The notes under the pieces are model-generated. The model had not been told where the DNA came from and did no database searches. It saw nothing but the letters and a program-made list of their open reading frames with translations. From Arthrobacter sp. Bi26 (GTDB taxonomy: Bacteria > Actinomycetota > Actinomycetes > Actinomycetales > Micrococcaceae): a DNA stretch of 64,000 nucleotides. The stretch spans positions 1 to 64,000 of the forward strand of contig NZ_CAKKMF010000007.1 of the NCBI RefSeq assembly GCF_918697925.1. The letters are read 5' to 3'. Within the stretch, counting starts at the first letter, position 1, and every line of letters begins with the position of its first letter. Below are positions 1 through 8,419 of this stretch, piece after piece. The translations under genes and the position numbers were made by a program.

Positions 1-42
1 CTAACAACCCCTCCACCCGCCTCCGCACCACCACCCCTCCGC

Positions 43-111
43 AGCAACGCGGGGGTCACTTACCGCCGATATTCCTCGGGTCTATCGGTGGTAAGTGACC
101 CCCGCGTTGCT
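43..111. terminator. Long hairpin of the AACGCGGGG palindrome family
   Basis: Bases 43-70 and 84-111 are inverted copies about 28 nt long with one mismatch, around a 13-nt loop, followed by TTTT at 112-115. This fits a terminator for a gene ending to the left of the window. The outer core GCAACGCGGGGGTCACT recurs in related form at 3502-3572 and 45557-45615, so it also looks like one member of a repeated intergenic palindrome family. Bases 1-42 hold no gene I can recognise. Confidence 0.75.
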
Positions 112-221
112 TTTGCGTTGGCTCCTTGCCCGGGCTCAGGCGCGGGCCTACACTCACGCCTATAGGCCGGGTTGCGGCTCATTCCAAGACTGTTTTTACG
201 ACTGTTTCCAAGGAGGTCGCT

Positions 222-518
222 GTGGCAGCAAAATTTGGCGTGCTGGCCCTGGTCGAAGCCAAAGCCGGGAAGGAACAGGATGTCTGGGACTTCCTGAACG
301 GGGGCCGCGAGATCGTGCTCAACGAGCCCGGAACGCGTACCTGGTACGCCTTCCGGGTCAATGAGAACACCTTCGGCATTTTCGACACCTTCGATACCGA
401 GGAGGACCGGCAGGCCCACCTGGGCGGTGCCATCCCCGCCGCCCTCGGCGAACACGGTCCCGCCATGCTCGCCAAGGATCCGGACATCAAGCTGATCGAA
501 CTCATCGCCGTGAAATAG
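222..518 (+). CDS. Antibiotic biosynthesis monooxygenase (ABM) family protein
   Basis: This is a 98-residue single-domain protein of the dimeric alpha-beta-barrel ABM type. Small members of this family act as heme-degrading or quinol monooxygenases, but no substrate can be read here. The conserved feel lies in AKAGKEQDVWDFL, the TRTWYAFRV strand and a C-terminal IKLIELIAVK strand. I chose GTG at 222 because a strong AAGGAGG lies at 210-216. An upstream in-frame start at 126 would add 32 residues unlike the family. It stands alone between the hairpin at 43-111 and cysG. A second ABM protein of a different subgroup lies at 45641-45919. Confidence 0.8.
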   Translation: MAAKFGVLALVEAKAGKEQDVWDFLNGGREIVLNEPGTRTWYAFRVNENTFGIFDTFDTEEDRQAHLGGAIPAALGEHGPAMLAKDPDIKLIELIAVK

Positions 519-605
519 GGGCGCCGCCGGCCGCCGCAGATCAGGAGCGGCGATTGCCACAATGTGACGCGGCATTACCTTGCGTGAACTGGTGTTTCCG
601 TACCG

Positions 606-635
606 TTGTTCCGCTCTGTGACGCCGCCCTATCGT
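606..635 (+). promoter_or_regulatory. Predicted leaderless promoter of cysG
   Basis: TTGTTC at 606-611 and TATCGT at 630-635 are separated by 18 bp, and TATCGT ends 6 nt before the ATG at 642. There is no Shine-Dalgarno sequence before that ATG, so transcription probably begins at or next to the A of the start codon. Confidence 0.5.
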
Positions 636-641
636 CGATGC

Positions 642-1928
642 ATGGCAATTCAGGACATTTACCCCACGGCGCTGCGCCTCCTCGGCCGCCCCGTGCTGGT
701 GGTCGGCGCCGGACCGGTGGCCGCCCGGCGCACCAAGGGGCTGCTCGACGCCGGAGCCCGCGTCACCGTCGTGGCACCGGTCGCCTGCCCGGCCCTGGCT
801 GAACTTGCCACCGCCGGCCTCCTGAACTGGGAGCCCCGCCCGTACCGCCCCACCGACGTCGACGGCGTCTGGTTCGTCCAGACCGCCACCGGCGACGCCG
901 CCGTGGACGCGCAGGTCTCGGCCGACGCCGAGGCGCAGCGCATCTGGTGCGTCAACGCCTCCGACCACGAAGCTTCCGCCGCCTGGACGCCCGCCGTCGC
1001 CGTGGTGGACGACGTCAAGATCGCCGTCAACGCCGGCGGAGACCCGCGCCGCGCCATGGCCCTGCGCGACGCCGTCGCCACCGCACTGGACACCGGGGAC
1101 CTGCCGCTGCGCCGGCACCGTGTGGCCGGCACAGGTGCAACCGCCGGATCAGTGGCCCTCGTGGGCGGCGGTCCCGGCGACACCGGACTCATCACCGTCC
1201 GCGGCCGCCGGCTCCTGGGCCAGGCCGACGTCGTGGTGGCGGACCGGCTCGGCCCGCGTGAACTCCTGGCCGAACTGGCCCCCGACGTCCGCGTGATCGA
1301 GGTCGGCAAGACCCCCGGCCACCATCCCGTGCCGCAGTCTGAGATCAACCGGATCCTGGTCGAGGAAGCCGTGCAGGGCCACCGTGTGGTCCGGCTCAAG
1401 GGCGGCGACCCATACGTCCTGGGCCGCGGCGGAGAGGAAGCCGAATTCTGCCGGCAGCACGGCGTCGAGGTGGAAGTGGTTCCCGGCGTCACCTCGGCCA
1501 TTTCCGTCCCGGCCGCAGCTGGCATCCCGGTCACACACCGCGGGCTCGCCAAAGGCTTTAGCGTGGTCACTGGCCACGAGGAACTCTCCGAAGTCCCGGC
1601 CCGGGCCGACCACACTGTGATCCTGCTCATGGGCGTGGGCCAGCTGCGCGATTCCGCAGCCTCCCTGGCCCGCGCCGGTTTGCCTCAGGGGACGCCTGTT
1701 GGCATCGTAGAGAATGGATACCTGCCGAACCAGCGGGTGACCATCGGAACTCTCGGGACCATCGCGGACCAGGCGGAGGCCGCCGGCGTCGCGAACCCCG
1801 CCGTGATCGTGATCGGCGACGTGGTCCGCGTCAGCCCGTTCGCGCCGTCGCACTTCAAGACCGCGGACTACAGCACCACCTCCCCGAATGCTCCCCGCAC
1901 CACCAAGACCCGCGTACTGACCCCCTAA
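642..1928 (+). CDS. cysG: Siroheme synthase (fused precorrin-2 dehydrogenase / uroporphyrinogen-III C-methyltransferase)
   Basis: This 428-residue fusion makes siroheme, the cofactor of assimilatory sulfite and nitrite reductases. Residues 1-150 form the NAD-binding precorrin-2 dehydrogenase/ferrochelatase half, with the Rossmann loop GAGPVAARR at 22-30. Residues from about 170 form the SAM-dependent SUMT methylase, with its opening motif GGGPGDTGLIT from 175 and GGDPYVLGRGGEE further on. It is slightly shorter than the E. coli enzyme (457 aa) but both halves look complete. The ATG at 642 sits 6 nt after TATCGT, so the message is probably leaderless. An FprA-type reductase follows, which fits electron supply to sulfite or nitrite reduction. 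The reductases themselves are not in the window. Confidence 0.9.
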   Translation: MAIQDIYPTALRLLGRPVLVVGAGPVAARRTKGLLDAGARVTVVAPVACPALAELATAGLLNWEPRPYRPTDVDGVWFVQTATGDAAVDAQVSADAEAQRIWCVNASDHEASAAWTPAVAVVDDVKIAVNAGGDPRRAMALRDAVATALDTGDLPLRRHRVAGTGATAGSVALVGGGPGDTGLITVRGRRLLGQADVVVADRLGPRELLAELAPDVRVIEVGKTPGHHPVPQSEINRILVEEAVQGHRVVRLKGGDPYVLGRGGEEAEFCRQHGVEVEVVPGVTSAISVPAAAGIPVTHRGLAKGFSVVTGHEELSEVPARADHTVILLMGVGQLRDSAASLARAGLPQGTPVGIVENGYLPNQRVTIGTLGTIADQAEAAGVANPAVIVIGDVVRVSPFAPSHFKTADYSTTSPNAPRTTKTRVLTP

Positions 1929-1938
1929 CACCCGTCGA

Positions 1939-1988
1939 TTGCTCCACAACTGCCGTTATCAAGCCTCAAAAGGGCAGTTGTGGAGCAA
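1939..1988. repeat. Perfect 16-bp inverted repeat between cysG and fprA
   Basis: TTGCTCCACAACTGCC (1939-1954) and its exact reverse complement (1973-1988) enclose an 18-nt loop. No T-tract follows on either side, so a simple intrinsic terminator is doubtful. It may be a repeated intergenic palindrome or a processing or attenuation hairpin, ending 28 nt before the fprA GTG. Confidence 0.7.
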
Positions 1989-2016
1989 CGGATGCAGAAG
2001 AAAAAGGAACACAGCC

Positions 2017-3480
2017 GTGTCAACGAACACCCCTGTAGGAACCGCCGCCCGACCGCTGCGCGTTGCCGTCGTCGGCTCCGGTCCCGCCGGCGTCTACGCC
2101 GCGGACATCCTGACCAAGAGCGAGGCCGTCAAGAGCGGCGAGCTCACCGTCAGCATCGACCTCTTCGACCGCTACCCGGCACCCTACGGCTTGATCCGCT
2201 ACGGCGTGGCCCCCGACCACCCCCGCATCAAGGGCATCGTCAACGCCCTGCACAAGGTCCTGGACCGCGGCGACATCCGTTTCTTCGGCAACGTGGACTA
2301 CGGCACGGACCTCTCCATCGGTGACCTCCGCACCCACTACGACGCCGTCATCTTCGCCACCGGCGCCATCAAGGACGCGGACCTCAACATCCCCGGCATC
2401 GAGCTCGAGGGTTCCTACGGCGGCGCCGACTTCGTGTCCTGGTACGACGGCCACCCTGACGTGTCCCGCGAATGGCCGCTGGAGGCCAAGGAAATCGCCG
2501 TGATCGGCAACGGCAACGTGGCCCTGGACGTGGCCCGCATGCTCTCCAAGCACGCCGACGACCTCCTGGTCTCCGAAATCCCGGACAACGTCTACGCCGG
2601 GCTGAAGTCCTCGCCCGTCACGGATGTGCACGTGTTCGGCCGGCGCGGGCCGGCCCAGGTCAAGTTCACGCCCCTGGAGCTGCGCGAACTCTCCCACTCC
2701 AAGGACGTCGACATCATCCTCTACGCCGAGGACTTCGAGTTCGACGCCGAGTCCGACCGGCAGATCCAGAGCAACAACCAGACCAAGACCATGGTGGGCA
2801 CGCTCACCAACTGGATCGCCGAACAGCCCGAGGACCTCTCCGAGCTCACCGCGTCCCGCCGGCTGCACCTGCACTTCCTGCACAGCCCGGTGGAGGTCTA
2901 CGACGGCGCCGAGGCTCCCGGCCGCGTCGCCGGGATCAAGTTCGAGCGCACCGAACTGGACGGCACCGGCAATGCCCGCGGCACTGGCGAGTTTGTCGAC
3001 TACCCGGTCCAGGCCGTGTACCGCGCCATCGGCTACTTCGGTTCCGCCCTCCCGGAGGTCGAGTTCGACCACAGCAAGGGCGTTGTCCCGAACGACGGCG
3101 GCCGCGTCCTGGACGCCGCCGGCACCCACGTCCCGGGGATCTACGCGACCGGCTGGATCAAGCGCGGGCCGGTGGGACTGATCGGCCACACCAAGGGTGA
3201 CGCCCTCGAAACGGTGACCTACCTGCTCGAGGACCGCGAAAACCTGCCCCTGGCCGCCACACCCGCCCCCGAGGCGATCGTGGAACTGCTGGCGGGCCGC
3301 GGCGTCGAGTACACCAGCTGGGAAGGCTGGCTGGCCCTGGACGAGCACGAGCGCGCCCTGGGCGAGAAGGCCACCGCAGCCGGCGAGTCGCACGGCGTCG
3401 CCGTCCAGCGCGAGCGCATCAAGGTGGTGCCCCGCGAGGACATGGTAGAGATCTCCCGCGGCGCCGCCGTCGAGGTCTAG
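2017..3480 (+). CDS. fprA: FAD-dependent ferredoxin/NADP+ oxidoreductase, FprA type (copy 1)
   Basis: This 487-residue flavoprotein moves electrons between NADPH and ferredoxin and belongs to the adrenodoxin-reductase-like FprA family. It has the N-terminal FAD motif VVGSGPAGVYAAD, the NADP-binding segment IAVIGNGNVALDVARML, FGRRGPAQVKFTPLELREL and the C-terminal FAD-contacting GWIKRGPVGLIGHTKGDALET. GTG at 2017 is preferred because AAGGAA lies a few bases upstream and the FAD motif then falls at the usual distance from the N terminus. Position after cysG suggests a role in sulfite or nitrite assimilation. A closely similar paralogue lies at 22369-23805. Confidence 0.92.
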   Translation: MSTNTPVGTAARPLRVAVVGSGPAGVYAADILTKSEAVKSGELTVSIDLFDRYPAPYGLIRYGVAPDHPRIKGIVNALHKVLDRGDIRFFGNVDYGTDLSIGDLRTHYDAVIFATGAIKDADLNIPGIELEGSYGGADFVSWYDGHPDVSREWPLEAKEIAVIGNGNVALDVARMLSKHADDLLVSEIPDNVYAGLKSSPVTDVHVFGRRGPAQVKFTPLELRELSHSKDVDIILYAEDFEFDAESDRQIQSNNQTKTMVGTLTNWIAEQPEDLSELTASRRLHLHFLHSPVEVYDGAEAPGRVAGIKFERTELDGTGNARGTGEFVDYPVQAVYRAIGYFGSALPEVEFDHSKGVVPNDGGRVLDAAGTHVPGIYATGWIKRGPVGLIGHTKGDALETVTYLLEDRENLPLAATPAPEAIVELLAGRGVEYTSWEGWLALDEHERALGEKATAAGESHGVAVQRERIKVVPREDMVEISRGAAVEV

Positions 3481-3501
3481 CCTCAACGCAGGCCAACGCA
3501 G

Positions 3502-3572
3502 AACAACGCGGGGTTACTTCCCGCCCATCCCCGCCGGCGGGATCATGGGCGCGAGGCGGCCCCGCGTTGTTT
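3502..3572. terminator. Imperfect hairpin of the AACGCGGGG family after fprA
   Basis: Arms at 3502-3528 and 3546-3572 pair through AACAACGCGGGG at the base and CGCCCAT near the loop, with an unpaired middle. TTTGC follows. It closes the fprA transcript and shares its basal sequence with the hairpin at 43-111. Confidence 0.6.
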
Positions 3573-3615
3573 GCTTTGCGTGGCAACCCGGGCGGTAGTC
3601 AGTAAGCTTACCGTC

Positions 3616-3666
3616 ATGGGTGAGCACGATTCGCGCGGGGCCGGCCAATGCGGGGCCGGCCAATGA
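3616..3666 (+). CDS. Possible 16-codon leaderless leader ORF upstream of topoisomerase IB
   Basis: ATG at 3616 lies 7 nt after a TAAGCT box (3603-3608), as in the other leaderless genes of this window. The frame runs 16 codons to TGA at 3664-3666, which overlaps the topoisomerase ATG at 3663 as ATGA. A 15-bp unit GCGGGGCCGGCCAAT is present twice here (ending at 3649 and 3664). The ORF may couple translation of topIB, or it may be the original topIB start separated by a frameshift. Confidence 0.35.
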   Translation: MGEHDSRGAGQCGAGQ

Positions 3667-4664
3667 GGCTCCGTCACAGCAACGCGTCCGGCCGCGGATA
3701 CCGCCGGGTCCCCGCGGGGACCGGGTTCAGCTACAAGGACCTGGACGGGTCCACCCTGCCGCCCGGTCCCGTGCGGGAGCGGCTGGAGGGCATCGGGATC
3801 CCGCCGGCCTGGACGGACGTCTGGATTGCCCCGTACGACAACGGGCACATCCAGGCCACGGGGGTCGACGCGGTGGGCCGGCGGCAGTACATCTACCATC
3901 CGAGCTGGCGGGAGCGGAAGGACCGGCTGAAGTTCGACCGTTCGCTCCAGCTGGCCGAGACGCTGCCGGCCGCACGCCGCCTGGTGACCATGGACCTGCG
4001 CTCCGAGGGGCTGACCCGGGAACGGGTGCTGGCGGCCGCCTTTCGGATGCTCGACAGCGGATCGCTGCGGGTCGGCTCCGAGCGCTACACCAACGAAAAC
4101 GGCAGCCACGGGCTCGCCACCCTGCTCTGCGCCCACGTCAAGGTGCGCAAGGACGAGCTCCGGCTCAGTTTCCCAGCCAAGAGCGGCAAAACCTGGGAGT
4201 CGCGGATCGACGACGCCGACCTCGCCGCCGTCGTCCGCCAGCTCAAGCGGCGCGGCGGCAAGGCCCGGCTGCTGGCGTACAAGGACGGCCGCAGCTGGCA
4301 TCCGGTGTCCAGCGCGGACATCAACGAGTACGTCAAGGAGCGCACGGGGGAGGACTTCACCGCCAAGGACTTCCGCACCCTGCGGGGGACGGCGGCGGCA
4401 GCCGTCAGCCTGGCGCAGAGCGGTCCGCAGGCGAAAGTCTCGGCCCGGAAGAGTGCGGTGAGCCGCGCCATGCAGGACGCGGCCTCGGTCCTGGGCAACA
4501 CGCCGTCGATCGCCCGGAAAAGCTATGTGGATCCAAGGCTGCTGGACCACTTCGCGGCGGGGGAGACGATCGACCCGAAGCGGCCCGATTCCGCCGAGTC
4601 CGAGATCCGCGCCTTGCTGTACCAGGAAGGCGATGTGGTTCCGCTGCAAAAGGCCGCAGGCTAG
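3663..4664 (+). CDS. DNA topoisomerase IB
   Basis: This 333-residue enzyme belongs to the eukaryotic/poxvirus-like type IB topoisomerases found in many soil bacteria. It relaxes supercoils through a 3'-phosphotyrosyl intermediate. The N-terminal DNA-binding part includes DVWIAPYDNGHIQATG. The catalytic part has VRKDELRLSFPAKSGK, the arginine motif KDFRTLRGTAAAA and the nucleophile in ARKSYVDPRLLDHF (Tyr288 from this start). The start is ambiguous: ATG 3648 would add five residues and ATG 3663 gives the family-like beginning MRLRHS. It stands between the fprA terminator and a convergent operon. Confidence 0.9.
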   Translation: MRLRHSNASGRGYRRVPAGTGFSYKDLDGSTLPPGPVRERLEGIGIPPAWTDVWIAPYDNGHIQATGVDAVGRRQYIYHPSWRERKDRLKFDRSLQLAETLPAARRLVTMDLRSEGLTRERVLAAAFRMLDSGSLRVGSERYTNENGSHGLATLLCAHVKVRKDELRLSFPAKSGKTWESRIDDADLAAVVRQLKRRGGKARLLAYKDGRSWHPVSSADINEYVKERTGEDFTAKDFRTLRGTAAAAVSLAQSGPQAKVSARKSAVSRAMQDAASVLGNTPSIARKSYVDPRLLDHFAAGETIDPKRPDSAESEIRALLYQEGDVVPLQKAAG

Positions 4665-4759
4665 TACGCCGGTCCGGCGTGCTGCCCGCGCCGCCCGCTC
4701 TGCTGCCGGCCGCCGGCTCTGCTGCCCGCCGGCGACTCTGGCTGCTTCCGGCGGCGCCG

Positions 4760-5599
4760 CTACATCCGGCCGAAGCGCGCCCGGACCAGGGCGAACACGC
4801 CGTAGGCGATGAACCCTGCCCCGATCGCCAGGAGCAGGTACGGGCCGAAGGGGTGGTCCCGGAGTGCCTTGAGGCTGCCGTCCAGGCCGGTGGAGGAACT
4901 GGGGTTGTTGGTGGCCGCGGCGATGACGAACAACAGCCCGGTCAGGAGCAGCGCCAACCCCTTCGCGACATGCCCGGTGACTCCGAGCACGCTGATCAGT
5001 TTGCCGCGGTGGGTCCCCTCGAAGTGCTGCAATTCCTCCTTGAACTTCTTCCCGCAGCCCTTGACGATGAAGTACACGCCGATCCCGATGATGGTCAGCC
5101 CGAGGCCGACCAAGGCCGGAACGCCGAACGGGGACTGGACCAGGGCAGTGCTGAAGTCCCGCGTCGAGTCGCCCGAATCGCCGCGCTGGCCCAGTGCGAA
5201 GCCCGCGAAGCTCAGCCCGACGCTCCCGTACGCTATGGCGAGGAAGCCGGAGGAGATGAGTTTGCCCAACTGTTCCCTGCGCGGCAGGTGGCGGCCCCGG
5301 AGGGTCGCTTCGCTCAGCTGCCAGAGCGAGAGGCCCCCGCAGGCGATGCAGGCCACCCACATCACGGCCGGACCCCAGGGGTTGGCGGCGAGTTGTTCGA
5401 TGGCGCCGGTGGGTTCGGCCTGGCCGGGCGCGCCCAGGACCAGGGCGATGGCAATGGCGCCGATCACGATATGCAGCAGGGCCATCACGGCGAATCCCGA
5501 ACGCGCGACGGCGTCGAGCCAGCTGCTGTTCGACGCCGCCTCGGCGGCGTCGGCGGCGCCGCCGATGGCGGCTTGGATCCCGGAATCTTCTTTGGCCAT
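4760..5599 (-). CDS. DUF1206 family membrane protein
   Basis: This 279-residue integral membrane protein has about six hydrophobic segments in three repeats of two, the layout of DUF1206 proteins. Recognisable parts are ARSGFAVMALLHIVIGAIAI, SGFLAIAYGSVGLSFAGFAL and LGVTGHVAKGLALLLTGLLF. Its biochemical role is unknown. It starts 23 nt after the P-type ATPase stop and is the last gene of the PPK2 - ATPase - DUF1206 operon, so it may work with the pump at the membrane; that is inference. It converges with topoisomerase IB, with 95 bp between stops. Confidence 0.85.
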   Translation of the reverse strand: MAKEDSGIQAAIGGAADAAEAASNSSWLDAVARSGFAVMALLHIVIGAIAIALVLGAPGQAEPTGAIEQLAANPWGPAVMWVACIACGGLSLWQLSEATLRGRHLPRREQLGKLISSGFLAIAYGSVGLSFAGFALGQRGDSGDSTRDFSTALVQSPFGVPALVGLGLTIIGIGVYFIVKGCGKKFKEELQHFEGTHRGKLISVLGVTGHVAKGLALLLTGLLFVIAAATNNPSSSTGLDGSLKALRDHPFGPYLLLAIGAGFIAYGVFALVRARFGRM

Positions 5600-5622
5600 G
5601 CCCTCAGCGGTTGCAGATGCCG

Positions 5623-8391
5623 TCAGGCAGGAACGGCCGCAGCCTGGTGCCTGGCCAGTTCCTTCGGGCGCCTGGCCCGCAGGATCAGCTTGAACAGTTC
5701 GCCAAGGAGCAGCAGCACCACGGCCGGCACCAGACAAATCAGCCACTGCGCACCGGTCAGGGGGACGGTGCCGAACAGGTCCTGCAGCACGCGGATCTGA
5801 GTGATCAGCATCGAGCCGACCACTGCCCAAGCGAATGCCCAGAGCAGCTTCGGGTTGGAGACGGTGGACGGCCCGAAGGCGCTTTCCTCGGGGAAACGCA
5901 GGTTGAGGGCGACGGTGATGTTCATCAGCCCCAGGCCAACCAGGGCCATGCTCTGGCCCACCTCGAGTGAGCCGTAGCTGGTCTTGCCAATCTGCACGAT
6001 GATCAGCGTCGCGGCCGCCATGAACAGCCCGACGACGAACAGGCGCACCATCATCGACCGGACGATGATCGGCTGGTTGAACGGCCGGGGCTTGCGGTCC
6101 ATGATGCCCGGCGTCGCGAGGTCCAGGCCCATCACGGCCCCAATGGGGGCGACGATCGCCATGTGGATCCACAGCACCTGCGCCGGGCTGAGCAGCGCGG
6201 TTCCGGCGATCGCGAACGCCGACGAGCCGATGAAGGCCAGGATGAACATGAACAGGTTGGCGACCTGGATGCGGATGAACTTCTGCAGGTTGTCATACAC
6301 GAGCCTGCCCTGCTCGACCGCGCTCACGATCGTGGCGAAGTTGTCGTCGGCCAGGATCATCTTCGCCGCTCCCTTGGCGACGTCCGTGCCCGTGATGCCC
6401 ATCGCGATCCCGATATCGGCCGCGGCAATGGCTGGTGCGTCGTTCACGCCGTCGCCGGTCATCGCGACAATGTTGCCCTTGCGCTTGAGCACCTCGACCA
6501 GCCTGACCTTGTGCTCGGGCGCCACCCGGGCGATCACGCCGATCCCGTCCACCTCGCTGTCGGCTTCCGCGTCGCTCATCGCAGCGAACTCGGCGCCGGT
6601 CACCGCGCGGCCCCTGATGCCCAGTTCGTCGGCGATCGCCGCCGCGGTGACGGCATGGTCGCCGGTGATCATCCGGACCCGGATGCCGGCGTGCTTGGCT
6701 GTGGCAATGGCGGCCACTGCCTCGGCCCGCGGCGGGTCGACCTCGCCAATCAGTGCCGAAATCTCCAGGTCTTGCATGAGCGCCATAAGGTCGCCCGTCG
6801 GATCGAACGTCGCGGGGTCGAACTCGCGCTGGGCCAGGGCGAGCACCCGCCTGCCCTGGCCCGCGATGCGGTCGTTCTCGGCGAGCACTTTCGCGCGCAT
6901 CTCCTCCGTGAGGGGTTCGGCGCGGCCGCCCGGCATTCGGCCGAAGGATGACCTGTCGAGGAGGACGTCGGGAGCCCCCTTCACGTAGGCACGGATCACG
7001 AAACGGCCGTGGGCACCGGGCATCAGGTGGAACGTGGCCATAAACTTGTAGTCGGAGTCGAAGGGTACCGACGCCACGCGCGGGTTATTTCGGCGGAACT
7101 CCCGGACGTCCACGCCGCCCTTCTGCGCGAGCACGAATAGTGCAGCCTCCGTGGGGTCTCCCACGACCTCGCCGTCCTGGATGTCGGAGTCGTTGCACAA
7201 GGCGCAAGAGAACATGACATAGTCCAGGTCCCGCTCGGCGTCGCCGGTGGTCCGTTTGACCTGGCCGTCGAAGCTGTAGCCCTCACCGCTCACGGTGTAA
7301 TGATGCTGGACGGTGGTGATCTCGCGCACAGTCATCTGGTTCAGGGTCAGGGTGCCCGTCTTGTCCGAGTTGATCGCCGACGTGGATCCGAGTGTCTCGA
7401 CCGCGGGCAGGACCTTCATGATGGCATTCTTCTTGGCCATGTTGACCGAGCCGACGGACAGGATCGTGGTGACGACGGCTGGCAGCGCATCAGGGATCGA
7501 GCCGACCGCCAACGCCACACCGATCCCGAAGAGCACCGCGAAGGATTCGCCCTGGGCCAGGCCCATCACCACGATCGCGACGAAGGCGAAAAGTGCGGCG
7601 ACGATAATGAAAATGGTGAGCCGGTCCACCTGTTTGGTGAGCGGGGTTTTCTCCGTCTTTTGGCCGGCCAGCATGTGGGCGATGTGGCCGACCTCAGAGC
7701 CCATGCCCGTGGTGGTGACAAGGATCTCGCCGTGGCCCCGGGTCACGTTGGTGTTCATGAACGCCATGTTCAAGCGGTCTCCGATGCCGACGTCGTGCCG
7801 CCTGATGGCCGGGGTGTCCTTCTCGACCGCCACGCTTTCCCCGGTCAGGGCGCCCTCCTCGATCTGCAGGGTCGCGGCCAGGATCACCCGCCCGTCGGCC
7901 GGGACCCGGTCGCCGGCGTCGACCACCACGATGTCCCCGGGCACGATCTGGTCGGCGGGCAGCTCCACGATGTCGCCGTCGCGGCGCACCTTGGCCATCG
8001 ACTTCATCATTTGCCCCAAGGAAGCGGCGGCCGCCTCGGCCTTTCCTTCCTGGTGATAGCCCAACCAAGCGTTGAACAGCGTCAGCAAGGCGAGGCCGAC
8101 GGCGGTCCCGTACTCCTCGATCACCAGGCTGACCAAGGCCGCGACCACGAGCACAATCTGCATGTAGTCCTTGTAGTGCTTGAAAAACCGCTTCCACACA
8201 GGCTCCGGTTTCGCGGCCGCCAGGGCGTTTAGGCCGTGCTCCTGCAGCCGCTGCTCCGCCTCGGCCGTGCTCAGCCCGAGGGACGGATCAACGCCCAGCC
8301 GGCCCGCGGCCTCGCCGGGTGAGAGCGCGTACCACGTCGCGTCCGCGTCGGTCGCAGTCAACTCTGCTGCTGCTCCGGGATTGTCGGTCAT
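5623..8391 (-). CDS. P-type cation-transporting ATPase (type II-like)
   Basis: This 922-residue pump exports or imports a cation at the cost of ATP. It has the actuator motif EEGALTGESVAVEKD, the phosphorylation site SDKTGTLT with Asp343, the nucleotide-binding KGAPDVLL and the hinge MTGDGVNDAPAIAAADIGIAMG. An N-terminal cation-ATPase domain (SPGEAAGRLGVDP) and a six-helix C-terminal region point to the Ca2+/Na+/H+-type P2 group. The fourth-helix motif is IPDALPAVVT rather than the common IPEGLP, so the ion is uncertain. GAGGAGAAAGTC precedes the ATG. It starts 28 nt after the PPK2 stop. Confidence 0.9.
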   Translation of the reverse strand: MTDNPGAAAELTATDADATWYALSPGEAAGRLGVDPSLGLSTAEAEQRLQEHGLNALAAAKPEPVWKRFFKHYKDYMQIVLVVAALVSLVIEEYGTAVGLALLTLFNAWLGYHQEGKAEAAAASLGQMMKSMAKVRRDGDIVELPADQIVPGDIVVVDAGDRVPADGRVILAATLQIEEGALTGESVAVEKDTPAIRRHDVGIGDRLNMAFMNTNVTRGHGEILVTTTGMGSEVGHIAHMLAGQKTEKTPLTKQVDRLTIFIIVAALFAFVAIVVMGLAQGESFAVLFGIGVALAVGSIPDALPAVVTTILSVGSVNMAKKNAIMKVLPAVETLGSTSAINSDKTGTLTLNQMTVREITTVQHHYTVSGEGYSFDGQVKRTTGDAERDLDYVMFSCALCNDSDIQDGEVVGDPTEAALFVLAQKGGVDVREFRRNNPRVASVPFDSDYKFMATFHLMPGAHGRFVIRAYVKGAPDVLLDRSSFGRMPGGRAEPLTEEMRAKVLAENDRIAGQGRRVLALAQREFDPATFDPTGDLMALMQDLEISALIGEVDPPRAEAVAAIATAKHAGIRVRMITGDHAVTAAAIADELGIRGRAVTGAEFAAMSDAEADSEVDGIGVIARVAPEHKVRLVEVLKRKGNIVAMTGDGVNDAPAIAAADIGIAMGITGTDVAKGAAKMILADDNFATIVSAVEQGRLVYDNLQKFIRIQVANLFMFILAFIGSSAFAIAGTALLSPAQVLWIHMAIVAPIGAVMGLDLATPGIMDRKPRPFNQPIIVRSMMVRLFVVGLFMAAATLIIVQIGKTSYGSLEVGQSMALVGLGLMNITVALNLRFPEESAFGPSTVSNPKLLWAFAWAVVGSMLITQIRVLQDLFGTVPLTGAQWLICLVPAVVLLLLGELFKLILRARRPKELARHQAAAVPA

Positions 8392-8419
8392 GACTTTCTC
8401 CTCATCGCCGGGACGCTAC

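Noticed and set aside
2020..3486. Long open frame antisense to fprA copy 1 (and a similar one at 22354-24057)
   Set aside because: Both mirror the codon periodicity of the reductase genes, lack ribosome sites and have the repetitive Asp/Val/Gly composition of high-GC antisense frames.
5600..6172. Upstream extension of the DUF1206 frame into the ATPase gene
   Set aside because: The extra residues are a shifted reading of the ATPase end with no recognisable domain. The ATG at 5599 gives a complete family-length protein.
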